Assembly (NCBI RefSeq): GCF_000021485.1
Contig: NC_011761.1
Span: 1,828,001 to 1,892,000 of the forward strand
Reading direction: 5' to 3'
Source of the DNA: Acidithiobacillus ferrooxidans ATCC 23270
Lineage (GTDB): Bacteria > Pseudomonadota > Gammaproteobacteria > Acidithiobacillales > Acidithiobacillaceae
DNA length: 64,000 nt
Part shown: positions 19,025 through 27,082 of the stretch, one piece after another
Numbering within the stretch: the stretch's first letter is position 1
How the letters are laid out: the number at the start of each line of letters is the position of its first letter
Program-made: the position numbers and the translations under genes
Notes under the pieces: model-generated
Told to the model about the DNA's origin: nothing
The model's database searches: none
What the model saw: the letters and a program-made list of their open reading frames with translations, nothing else

Positions 19025-19891
19025 ATGAACATTTGGAATGGTGCATGTAATTTAGGTTTTTTACCGAGTGAACATTTTTTAGTAATATGGTCAGACGGAT
19101 TACACTTACAAATTGACGGGCCAGTGAAAGAATTAATTAAGGAATATGATGGAGAGCTTAATATACTAGATCGGACAACAAATGGAAAATCCGAAATTGA
19201 AACCGCCGAGCTATTAGAGTCACTAAGCACTTTAGGTGTAGTTATCAAGGAAGAAGGTGAGAGGCATGATATACAAGCGTTTAGCAAGGTTACATTTATC
19301 GTAGATGACCATAGCAAAACAGCAAACGAAGTAGTCAACACATGTATTTCACTGATGAGCCAAGAATCTTTTAAAACTACATTTTATGGCTGTGAAGTCG
19401 ATGTCGTAACCCCGCAAGGATTAGATGGAATAGGAGAAAATATGCGATCCAGGTTATTTATAGCGATCGGATTAAATCCGAAAGACTTCTACAGGATTAA
19501 TAAAAAATTTTCATATCAAAAAATTGAATGGATATATGTCTATTCGCCGTCATTTAATATGGTTCTTATCAGCAACCTAACAGATTACAAAAACGGTTGC
19601 TATAAGTGCCTAAGGGGTCTTCATATTGGTAGCCTGCCACACGAGCACATGCCAATAGCTGCTAACATAGAGAGTTGGATAGAAAATGATCAAATTCATT
19701 TAGTTAAAGTTAATGATATTTCGATAGAAGCAAAGAACCAATATTATATAGCGCTAACGTCAAGTTTTATTCTTGTAAACATTATAAAAAAAGTAAGGAA
19801 TATCGTGCATACTATTACATTTGACGATTTAGGTGTAGAGGTCAATCGTAGCGCAACCATAGCGCTTCCACAGTGTGGCTGTTGTACATAA
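19025..19891 (+). CDS. TOMM leader-binding cyclodehydratase partner (ThiF/Ocin-ThiF-like E1 homolog)
   Basis: 288 residues; ATG preceded by AGGAGG. The N-terminus, with LPSEHFLVIWSDGLHLQIDG, resembles the peptide-clamp (RRE-like) start of TOMM C-proteins. The central region lacks the ATP-binding GxGxxG of true E1 enzymes, as expected for the ocin-ThiF-like group. GCYKCLRG (about residues 196-203) and the extreme C-terminus LPQCGCCT supply paired cysteines matching the zinc-binding tetrad of this family. Its role would be to bind the leader of the upstream precursor and present the core to YcaO. The sequence is diverged and AT-rich; assignment rests on these Cys motifs and its position between precursor and YcaO genes. 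Confidence 0.75.
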   Translation: MNIWNGACNLGFLPSEHFLVIWSDGLHLQIDGPVKELIKEYDGELNILDRTTNGKSEIETAELLESLSTLGVVIKEEGERHDIQAFSKVTFIVDDHSKTANEVVNTCISLMSQESFKTTFYGCEVDVVTPQGLDGIGENMRSRLFIAIGLNPKDFYRINKKFSYQKIEWIYVYSPSFNMVLISNLTDYKNGCYKCLRGLHIGSLPHEHMPIAANIESWIENDQIHLVKVNDISIEAKNQYYIALTSSFILVNIIKKVRNIVHTITFDDLGVEVNRSATIALPQCGCCT

Positions 19892-19894
19892 TGC

Positions 19895-19918
19895 TTTGTG
19901 GTGACAAACTTCCACAAA
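19895..19918 (+). repeat. Short hairpin between the partner gene and ycaO
   Basis: TTTGTGG (19895-19901) pairs with CCACAAA (19912-19918) across a 10-base loop. No T-tract follows, so it is not an intrinsic terminator. It may stabilise mRNA ends or be incidental. Confidence 0.35.
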
Positions 19919-19992
19919 ACCAGTGGCGACTAAGACTGTAAGCTCTTAATTACACTGTTATAGTATAAATGAAATCAACACATGGAGGATAT

Positions 19993-21297
19993 ATGATTTT
20001 TATTAATAAGCCACAAATATATGGCATTTTCAGTGAAGCTACAATATCTAGAAAACCCTTATGGTATTCGGATATGTCTTTTGTATCTATTCAAGTAAAT
20101 CCAGCCATTCGCCTAACTAATCAAAAGAAAGCGCTAAAAGATAATGCCTATAACAACGAGTCCTCAAATTTATTCGTGCATGGGGCATTAGAAAATGGTA
20201 TAGTTGGAGTGGGAAATGATTTCAACCTAGATACCGCCTATCAAAAAGCATATTCAGAAGCTGTTGAACGAATGAGTTCTTTTCTGATGTTAGAGAAGGA
20301 TATTGTTACAGAAATACCGCATAAACTAGAAGATAATGGCATTTATTATAAAATACCTCATAGTAATATCGATAAAAATTTAATGATATCATTCACTAAT
20401 GTTATCCCACTGGCTAGAAGTAAAAAAGAATCCCCGGTGTTATATCCTGCAACGCATGTTTACATGGGTGTTAGCAATCAAACTTGCTGCCATGAGTCTC
20501 TCAGTACAGGCAAGGCCGCTCATGTTTCTCAAGACAAAGCATTGGTTTCAGGCGCGCTCGAACTTGTAGAACGAGACTCATTTGTATTGTTCTGGCTTAG
20601 CAGATCAGGATTTACCGAGATTGACCATGTTAGATACTTTACTAATAAGTCTATATCTAAAATTTTTGCAGAAACCTCCAGAGCTGATATTTCGATACGG
20701 CTATATGATATTACGACAGATTTATTGGTGCCGTCAATTTTATGCTATATAAATCAATCAGCATTTCCATATAATCTAATATCAACAGCCTCTGGGTTGA
20801 CTTATGAAGACGCTATTGAACACTGTTTATCTGAAATAATGCTAGGATTAATTAGTTATACTTTGGTTACGGAGAGTGTAATTCATGATCAGTTATTATC
20901 TTCTATAGAAAGCACTTCGGATGATGTTTCTCTTTTTCCTAATGGAGGACCTATTAGATTCCATAGTGATTGGTATGCTTGCGATCCTGGTAAATCTGAA
21001 GCATTTGACTTTCTGAACACCAATAGGGATAAGCACTTAGCTCCATACAGAGGAACTGAATTTACCGGGTTACGTGACCTAGTCACTCACTTACAAAAAA
21101 AAGGTATTAACATGTACTATAAAAATATTGACGCTAGCCATTTATCATGTGGTGGAAGATTTGTGGTAAGCGTAGTTTCACCCGATCTGGTTCCTTTGTA
21201 TAATAGTGAGAGACACCGCCCTCTCGATAACCTACGTCTCATAAGAAGAATTGGAGAAAGTGGTTCACTTAATGAATGGCCGCACCCGTTCCCATAA
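19993..21297 (+). CDS. YcaO-domain azoline-forming cyclodehydratase
   Basis: 434 residues from the ATG at 19993 (GGAGG close upstream); an ATG at 19969 is less well placed. The ATP/Mg-binding YcaO signature appears as YSEAVERMSSF and ALVSGALELVERDSFVLFWL, with the conserved Glu residues. The C-terminus NEWPHPFP is the PxPxP tail typical of azoline-forming YcaO enzymes, which shape the active site. The enzyme uses ATP to activate the amide and cyclise Cys (or Ser/Thr) of the precursor to azolines, working with the leader-binding partner encoded just upstream. Length, motifs and C-terminus all agree with the family. Base composition is far more AT-rich than flanking chromosome. Confidence 0.92.
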   Translation: MIFINKPQIYGIFSEATISRKPLWYSDMSFVSIQVNPAIRLTNQKKALKDNAYNNESSNLFVHGALENGIVGVGNDFNLDTAYQKAYSEAVERMSSFLMLEKDIVTEIPHKLEDNGIYYKIPHSNIDKNLMISFTNVIPLARSKKESPVLYPATHVYMGVSNQTCCHESLSTGKAAHVSQDKALVSGALELVERDSFVLFWLSRSGFTEIDHVRYFTNKSISKIFAETSRADISIRLYDITTDLLVPSILCYINQSAFPYNLISTASGLTYEDAIEHCLSEIMLGLISYTLVTESVIHDQLLSSIESTSDDVSLFPNGGPIRFHSDWYACDPGKSEAFDFLNTNRDKHLAPYRGTEFTGLRDLVTHLQKKGINMYYKNIDASHLSCGGRFVVSVVSPDLVPLYNSERHRPLDNLRLIRRIGESGSLNEWPHPFP

Positions 21298-21406
21298 ATC
21301 AAACAATGAACATTAGTTTTATATATGATAAAACGCTTTCGGTTCGGATGCATATTTTAATAAAATAATAATTTTTACCGAGATAAAAATCTGAAGGAGA
21401 TTTAAA

Positions 21407-22099
21407 TTGGATATTGGTGAGATGTTCCTACGCAATATTGGCAGACCAAATGTCAAAAGCAATATCACAACAAGCTATGACATAGGCGCTTTTAATCAGC
21501 AATATAATGATTCTATTGTCACCCATTTGCCTGTATCTGGAGAAATTCTGGATGTGAACTTACTTCAATGTTTAAACTCCCGTAGTTCATGCATTAACTT
21601 CGACGAAAATGACAATCTAAACGATGATGATCTAGGTTATATTTTAAAAAATGCCTTTGGTTTGGCCCCGCGTGATGGAATTGAAAAACGAGCTTATCCA
21701 AGCGGTGGTGGATTTTATCCAGTTGAAGCATACATCGTTAAAAGCAGTAATGATGGAGAACATGAGTTCTACCAGTACGACGTTAATAAGCACGCGTTGG
21801 TTTACTATAAATCCCTGTCAGAGGGGCTAATTAATAGCCATTTTACCGGAAAAACGTTGACAATTTTATTCTCTATAAATACAGTTTATAGTAAGGCTAA
21901 CTATGGTGAGTTATCTTGGCTTCTAGCTTTACTAGAATGTGGCCATCTAGCACAAAATATTTATCTAGTGTGTGCCTCTAGTGGAATAGGCTGCTGTGGC
22001 ATTGGGGGCGTAAAATGGGATTTAGCTCGATCTCTCGTAGGTAAAAATCGCTACCCGGCTTACGCAATGATCTTAGGCTATACGGCAAAGCAGTCATAA
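21407..22099 (+). CDS. SagB-type FMN dehydrogenase (azoline oxidase)
   Basis: 230 residues from a TTG start, supported by GAAGGAG about seven bases upstream. The nitroreductase fold begins with SRSSCINFDENDNLNDDDL, a version of the RxSxRxF FMN-binding segment. It continues with RAYPSGGGFYPVEAYIV, the strongly conserved PSxGxxYPxE motif of SagB/ThcOx dehydrogenases. The C-terminal GIGCCGIGGV resembles the family's active-site end. It oxidises azolines to aromatic azoles using FMN. The short length fits compact single-domain SagB proteins. It lies 109 bp after ycaO on the same strand. Confidence 0.88.
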   Translation: MDIGEMFLRNIGRPNVKSNITTSYDIGAFNQQYNDSIVTHLPVSGEILDVNLLQCLNSRSSCINFDENDNLNDDDLGYILKNAFGLAPRDGIEKRAYPSGGGFYPVEAYIVKSSNDGEHEFYQYDVNKHALVYYKSLSEGLINSHFTGKTLTILFSINTVYSKANYGELSWLLALLECGHLAQNIYLVCASSGIGCCGIGGVKWDLARSLVGKNRYPAYAMILGYTAKQS

Positions 22100-22153
22100 T
22101 GATTATGAATAGTTTTCTACTCGTTTTTAAAGCTTTACCTACGGTATTTAGTC

Positions 22154-22840
22154 GTGGTTGATAGAAAGATCTTGTCATGTATTAATGAAATGGTCTCCCA
22201 GGAGTATCCGTATTCCCGGGGAATATTACTCTCTGGAAGCCTTGCAGCTGGTACTTTTTCTGTTAAATCAGATATTGATTTGATTGTTATTACAGATCGT
22301 GACGAGCTTATTGATAGCTCCATACGTTATAAGCGCTACAATTTTGACATTGTTGGCGGTAGCATTAATACATTAGTGAAACTTATTCATGATGATTGCA
22401 CTATTCGGCGAGGGGTTTACGCACATATGGTTGGACATTCAAAAGTTCTCTTTGAAGTAAATAATGAGGCTTCAGATCTTAGGACTTTAGCCGTATCATT
22501 GTGGGATAACGGTACAAACGTTTGCCCAAGCCATTTAAACACATATCGTGGTACAATTGATGGCATTCTTGCAAATATTAAGAACATCCATGATGACTTG
22601 GAAAAATGTATTAATATTGATGGCGAGCGTTTATATGTGACTGCAAATCTTGTTTGGGCAATGACTCAGTATATCACTCATAAAAAAGGCCGCTGGATTG
22701 GAGGCGTGGGTAAATGGCAGTTCAGACATTTACGTGAGGCAAATACTGATATCGACGACTTTGTCCAAGCTTGCTACGCATATCTATTAAGTAATGATCC
22801 GTCATTGTTGATAGATATTACTGCCAAATACATCAGTTAA
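22154..22840 (+). CDS. Nucleotidyltransferase-domain protein in the TOMM locus
   Basis: 228 residues from a GTG at 22154, without a strong Shine-Dalgarno. A later ATG at 22190 would remove twelve residues but keep the fold. The Pol-beta nucleotidyltransferase signature is complete: LSGSLAAGTFSVKSDIDLIVIT, giving GS followed by the DxD metal-binding pair. A third acidic residue appears in YNFDIVGG. The C-terminal half is helical, as in the aminoglycoside and lincosamide nucleotidyltransferases and in minimal NTases. The gene lies 54 bp after sagB and 16 bp before the sulfotransferase. It may transfer a nucleotide to the peptide or a small-molecule substrate, or provide self-protection; the sequence does not decide. 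Confidence 0.72.
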   Translation: MVDRKILSCINEMVSQEYPYSRGILLSGSLAAGTFSVKSDIDLIVITDRDELIDSSIRYKRYNFDIVGGSINTLVKLIHDDCTIRRGVYAHMVGHSKVLFEVNNEASDLRTLAVSLWDNGTNVCPSHLNTYRGTIDGILANIKNIHDDLEKCINIDGERLYVTANLVWAMTQYITHKKGRWIGGVGKWQFRHLREANTDIDDFVQACYAYLLSNDPSLLIDITAKYIS

Positions 22841-22856
22841 TTGAGAGGATAATATA

Positions 22857-23438
22857 GTGTATTTCGACCAATCTAAGCGTTTACTATTTATACACAACCC
22901 GAAAACTGGCGGTAGCTCTATTCGTCGCATACTTAGCTTGCATGACCATGGAAATGCTAGGTTTATTCATGTTAGTACCTATGAACTTAAAGATTGCATT
23001 TTACAAGAGCTATGGGATCAATATTTTATTTTTGCGATGGTCAGAAATCCATGGCAGAGAATTGTTTCATTATACTATTATCACCGATCAGTTGGTTATG
23101 CAAGATGGGCTGGACTAACCGATCATCATCTTTTAGCTCGTTATTATAATTTTTCTGAATGGATGGACTTTAATTTAAAACATGAAAAATCGATCTGGTT
23201 TGGTATCCCTCAAAATATATGGATAGATGGCGTTCCAAATGTGGGTATGTATGAATCATTTGATGATTTTATTTCTAGTATATGCCAGAAGTTTGATGTT
23301 GTTTATGAGAATATAGTCGTAAATAAAGGTGAGGCTGATCAGAGTACCTATAAGGATCACTTTGTAAAGCAGGAACATATTGACTACATTGGCAAAATAG
23401 ACCATGTTATCATTGATAGGTTTGGTTATAGCTTTTGA
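22857..23438 (+). CDS. Sulfotransferase family protein in the TOMM locus
   Basis: 193 residues from a GTG preceded by GAGAGGA. The PAPS-binding loop is FIHNPKTGGSSIRRIL near the N-terminus, matching the 5'-phosphosulfate-binding motif (PKxGSTxxR-like) of Sulfotransfer_2 enzymes. The 3'-phosphate-binding motif is MVRNPWQRIVSLYYYH. The C-terminal region is short but contains the family's closing FGY segment. It would transfer sulfate from PAPS to a hydroxyl or amine. Position as the last gene of the TOMM run makes the precursor core (Tyr34, or Ser26-28 if retained) a candidate acceptor; this is inference. An insertion sequence begins about 100 bp downstream. Confidence 0.8.
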   Translation: MYFDQSKRLLFIHNPKTGGSSIRRILSLHDHGNARFIHVSTYELKDCILQELWDQYFIFAMVRNPWQRIVSLYYYHRSVGYARWAGLTDHHLLARYYNFSEWMDFNLKHEKSIWFGIPQNIWIDGVPNVGMYESFDDFISSICQKFDVVYENIVVNKGEADQSTYKDHFVKQEHIDYIGKIDHVIIDRFGYSF

Positions 23439-23534
23439 TTTTCTTCTGATTAGCACGGTTTTTCCGCTCTGTTTAGTATTTCCTTTTTTCGATGACACAC
23501 AATCTAATGATCTTTATAGGCCAAGGGGTGTTTC

Positions 23535-24480
23535 ATGCCGATGAATCGCGTTCAGTTCCAACAAAGACGGTGTCTTCGTGTCTCACTGAGTCCATGCACT
23601 GCTTTGGTAACGAAGGGCAGTACGCCACAGCATTGGAGACCGTACAGTGGTCGGAGAGCTTTCAATGCCCGCAATGCGGTTACGTTAAATAAAACGTCCT
23701 AAAAAGTGGCTCACGCAAACTTTCAGTGCCCCTCCTGCCGACGACACCGCACTTCGCTCATTGCCGGTACGGTGTTCCAAAGCACGCACCTTCCGCTGAC
23801 CATTTGGTTTCTGGCCATCCATCTGATTAGCCAGGTTAAGACGGGCTTGTCTGCACTGGCGCTGAAGCGCCAATTGGGCGTCAGTTATCCCACAGCCTGG
23901 CGCATCCACCACAAGCTGACGCAGGCCATGGTTAAACGCGAGGAGATCTACACGCTACAAGACGAGGTACGAGCCGACGATGCGTATCTGGGATGCGGAC
24001 AGCCCTGCGGCAGGGTTAGTCGCGGGTCGGAAAACAAGGTCCCCTTCGTCGCGGCGGTCCCTCTGGATGAGCAGCATCATCCCGTCTATGCCAAATTTAC
24101 GGCCATTATTGACTTCCCGCGCACTGCAGATTGGGCACAAGACTTCTTCACGCCCTACTGCACTGCACTGGCAGACGGACTCGCCCATTTCAATGGTGTC
24201 GCCGATGCATGCTGTCACCACGATGTGATGGTGGCGGGTGGCCGCAAGCCTCGGGGCCTGCCTCAGTTCTTGTGGGTCAATACCCTGCTCAGCAATCTAA
24301 AAACCAGTACCTCCGGTGCCTACCACGCTTTCAAATTCAGCAAATACACGCAACTTTACCTCTCCGTCGTGACTTACCGCTTCAATCATCGCTTCCGTCA
24401 CGCCGATCTTCCGGCAAGCCTGTTCAGAGCCGCCGCCAGTGTCGCGCCTCGCTCGGAGCGATGGGGCTCCGCGCAAGAGT
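23535..24480 (+). mobile_element. Decayed IS1595-family (ISXO2-like) transposase
   Basis: The N-terminal MPMNRVQFQQ is followed in another frame by SESFQCPQCGYVK, the zinc ribbon with the first CxxC. After a TAA and a further shift comes FQCPSCRRHRTSLIAGTVFQ and the ISXO2 core LISQVKTGLSALALKRQLGVSYPTAW, then ENKVPFVAAV. The DDE region and the C-terminal FNHRF are recognisable. At least two frameshifts and a stop make it a pseudogene. The last frame runs in phase, without a stop, into the outer-membrane efflux gene. It marks the right edge of the AT-rich TOMM genes. Confidence 0.8.
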
Positions 24481-24560
24481 GTAATCGTGCTAATAACTTT
24501 TTTGAACGTGGTAATTTTATGATGGTGAGCCACGAAATGCTTATGTATTTTTTTATTATT

Positions 24561-25988
24561 ATGCGCTTGCGGTTCCCGTTAGTACCACTTCTTTTTTTGA
24601 TTCCTAGCGCGAGTGCAGCGCCTCTCGACCTGCTCGTTCATGATCCTCTTGATACCCAGGGATTGGTAAAGCAACCGCTGGGACAAATCTGGCATGATCC
24701 ACAGCTCAAACTCCCGCAAATTCGGCTACCCAAAGAACAGACCTTCACCAAAGCCCAAAGCCTCGCTGCGCTTACCACCTACGCCCTCGCCCACAATCCG
24801 CAAACACGGGTGGCTTTCGAGAATCTGCAGGCGTCCGCAGTGGGGCTGGGGGTCGCGGAATCGGCGTGGTTGCCGAGTCTTTCCCTCACCGACAATGCGG
24901 CCCGCTCGCAAAGTAACACCACGGCGGGTTTCAGTATTCCGATCCTCAACAGTAATTCGGATACACTGAGTTTAAGTTACGTCCTCCTCGATTTTGGACT
25001 GCGTAGCGCCCAGCGCGACGCGGCACTCGCACAGATTTATATTTCCGGGTTCAACAACAATAGCGCCCTGACCAAAGTCGCACTGACGGTGACCCAAAAC
25101 TATTACCAGCTGATCGGTGAACAGGCGCTGGTACGCGCCTATGCGCAAACCGTCAAGGAAGATGAAGCCAATTTGGACGCCGCACAATTGAAACAGCATG
25201 CGGGTATGGCGACCATTGCCGATGTCCTGCAAGCCAAGTCGGCTCTCGCCCAGGCCCAGGCCCAATTGATCTCCGCCCAGGCGACCGTGCGCTCCGATAA
25301 CGGTGCGCTCGCAGGTAGTTGCGGATTGTCACCCGGCAATGCCATTCCTATTGTTCCACTCAATACCCATCGTCTGCCTCCCCATATCACGCCTTCTGTG
25401 CACTCTCTGGTATTACATGCGACCCAAAACAACCCCAGCGTGCAGGCTGCCGCCGCCCAGATACTCGCCAGCCGCGCGACCTTACGCGAAGATCAGGCGC
25501 AAGGTTTACCCACTCTCAGCGCCTCGGTATCCGGCGGCAAACGCTTTCAGAATGGGTTGGGACCTTCCCAAAACTGGGCTATCGGCCTCAGCCTCAAAGT
25601 GCCCCTTTTTACGGGCTTTCATGATAGTTATCAGATTCAGCAGGCGCGGCGACAGGAGCGCAGCGCCCGGGCCTCACTGAACCAGGAGACCCAAAGTATT
25701 GCCTTAACGGTGTATCAGGATTATCAGACCGTCATGGGTGCGCGCTCGGCGGCAAAAGCTGCACAAATTGCGGTCAATAGTGCCCAGGCTTCGCTGGCTG
25801 CCATTCGCGCCCAATACAAGGTAGGACTTTCCACCATGCTCAATTTGCTGACTGCCCAGGCGACGCTGACGACTGCTGAGCAGACCCGGATTCAGGACAT
25901 TACAACGGCCTATGTGCAACTGGCCAATCTCGCCAACGCCCTGGGAATGATCGGACTCCCCAACACTACAACAGGATTCCACTCATGA
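24561..25988 (+). CDS. TolC-type outer-membrane efflux protein
   Basis: 475 residues from the ATG at 24561. The frame is open far upstream through IS1595 debris, and ATGs at 24520-24540 are alternatives. A signal peptide MRLRFPLVPLLFLIPSASA is followed by two repeats of the outer-membrane-factor fold, with long helices rich in Ala/Gln. Typical segments include QNYYQLIGEQALVRAYAQTV and LNLLTAQATLTTAEQTRIQD. It forms the outer-membrane channel of the adjoining MFP and RND proteins. Its stop overlaps the MFP start by 4 bp. The native promoter may have been displaced by the insertion sequence immediately upstream. Confidence 0.88.
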   Translation: MRLRFPLVPLLFLIPSASAAPLDLLVHDPLDTQGLVKQPLGQIWHDPQLKLPQIRLPKEQTFTKAQSLAALTTYALAHNPQTRVAFENLQASAVGLGVAESAWLPSLSLTDNAARSQSNTTAGFSIPILNSNSDTLSLSYVLLDFGLRSAQRDAALAQIYISGFNNNSALTKVALTVTQNYYQLIGEQALVRAYAQTVKEDEANLDAAQLKQHAGMATIADVLQAKSALAQAQAQLISAQATVRSDNGALAGSCGLSPGNAIPIVPLNTHRLPPHITPSVHSLVLHATQNNPSVQAAAAQILASRATLREDQAQGLPTLSASVSGGKRFQNGLGPSQNWAIGLSLKVPLFTGFHDSYQIQQARRQERSARASLNQETQSIALTVYQDYQTVMGARSAAKAAQIAVNSAQASLAAIRAQYKVGLSTMLNLLTAQATLTTAEQTRIQDITTAYVQLANLANALGMIGLPNTTTGFHS

Positions 25989-27082
25989 TGCGTTCCCTGC
26001 CCGTAAAATCCCTGTTGCTTCCCGTTGCGGCAGCCCTGATCCTGGCGGGCTGCGCCCAGCATAAGCCGCCCCACAAAAACACGGCGCTGCCCGTGGAAAC
26101 TGCGACGGTGCAGACCGGCAACCTGCCCATTGTGGTCAACACCCTGGGGCAAGCAGTGGCGTCCCATAGTGTCACCATCACCCCACAGGTAAGCGGCATT
26201 TTGCAAAAGGTTGCCGTCCACTCGGGGCAAGTGATTCAAAAAGGCCAGCTTCTATTCCAGATTGACCCTGCCACACCGGGTGCTCAGGTGGCTGAAGATC
26301 GAGCCAATCTGCAGGGTGAAATCGCTCAGCAACAATATGATGACGCGCAGGTCAAGGCTTATGCGCCTTTGCTCAGCAAGGATTATGTCACCCGTCAGAC
26401 GGTCCAGCAGGCACAGGCACAGGCCAACACGGCGGCCGCCACCGTGGCCGCTGATCAGGCGGCGCTGCAGGCCGCCCGGATTACCCTGGCTGAAACCCGG
26501 ATTACCGCCCCCATCAGTGGTAGTGTGGGAATCCTGAGTCTCAAATCCGGTAACCTGGTCACCGCCAACAGCACGCAACTGGTAACCATCAATCAGATTC
26601 AACCCATCTACGTGCAATTCAGTCTGCCTGAAACCTATCTCAACGATTTACATACCGCCATTAGCGATTACTCCGGCAAGGTGGACGTCTGGGATGAGAA
26701 CCATCAGACCCGGATCGGCACCGGGACGGTCACGGTGATTGATAATACCGTCAACACGGCTTCAGCGACGGTTACGGCACGCGCCACTCTCAGTAATCAA
26801 CCAGCCCGGCTCTGGCCCGGTGAATATGTGCAGGTGGATTTCACCGCTCAAGAGCTCCACCATGCCCTGATCATTCCCGCAACTGCCTTACAGCAGGGTG
26901 TCTCCGGCTCTTTTGTCTATACCATAAAAAAAGACAAGGCTGTCATGCAGGCCGTGCAATTTTTGGGGCAGAACGGTAAGCAGGTTGCCATAGCCGGAAG
27001 CCATTTATTGGGAGACAGCGTGATTGTGGGGGCGCCGACCCGGCTTCATCCCGGTTCTGAAGTGCGCGTGATCAAGCCATGA
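25985..27082 (+). CDS. RND efflux periplasmic adaptor (membrane fusion lipoprotein)
   Basis: 365 residues with a lipoprotein signal ending in the lipobox LILAGC. The biotinyl-lipoyl domain is split by a long alpha-hairpin: VSGILQKVAVHSGQVIQKGQLLFQID, then coiled coil rich in Ala/Gln with YAPLLSKDYVTRQTV, then ETRITAPISGSVGIL. A beta-barrel follows with VNTASATVTARATLSN and RLWPGEYVQVDF. It bridges the inner-membrane RND pump and the TolC-like channel. The start ATG overlaps the outer-membrane gene stop and its own stop overlaps the RND start, so the three genes are co-translated. Confidence 0.92.
   Translation: MMRSLPVKSLLLPVAAALILAGCAQHKPPHKNTALPVETATVQTGNLPIVVNTLGQAVASHSVTITPQVSGILQKVAVHSGQVIQKGQLLFQIDPATPGAQVAEDRANLQGEIAQQQYDDAQVKAYAPLLSKDYVTRQTVQQAQAQANTAAATVAADQAALQAARITLAETRITAPISGSVGILSLKSGNLVTANSTQLVTINQIQPIYVQFSLPETYLNDLHTAISDYSGKVDVWDENHQTRIGTGTVTVIDNTVNTASATVTARATLSNQPARLWPGEYVQVDFTAQELHHALIIPATALQQGVSGSFVYTIKKDKAVMQAVQFLGQNGKQVAIAGSHLLGDSVIVGAPTRLHPGSEVRVIKP

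Noticed and set aside
19895-19918. Second terminator in the TOMM locus
   Set aside because: The hairpin lacks a T-tract and ycaO follows on the same strand.
23706-24560. A transposase-TolC fusion protein
   Set aside because: The upstream half is degenerate IS1595 sequence with earlier frameshifts; a signal peptide starts at 24561, so the fusion is accidental.
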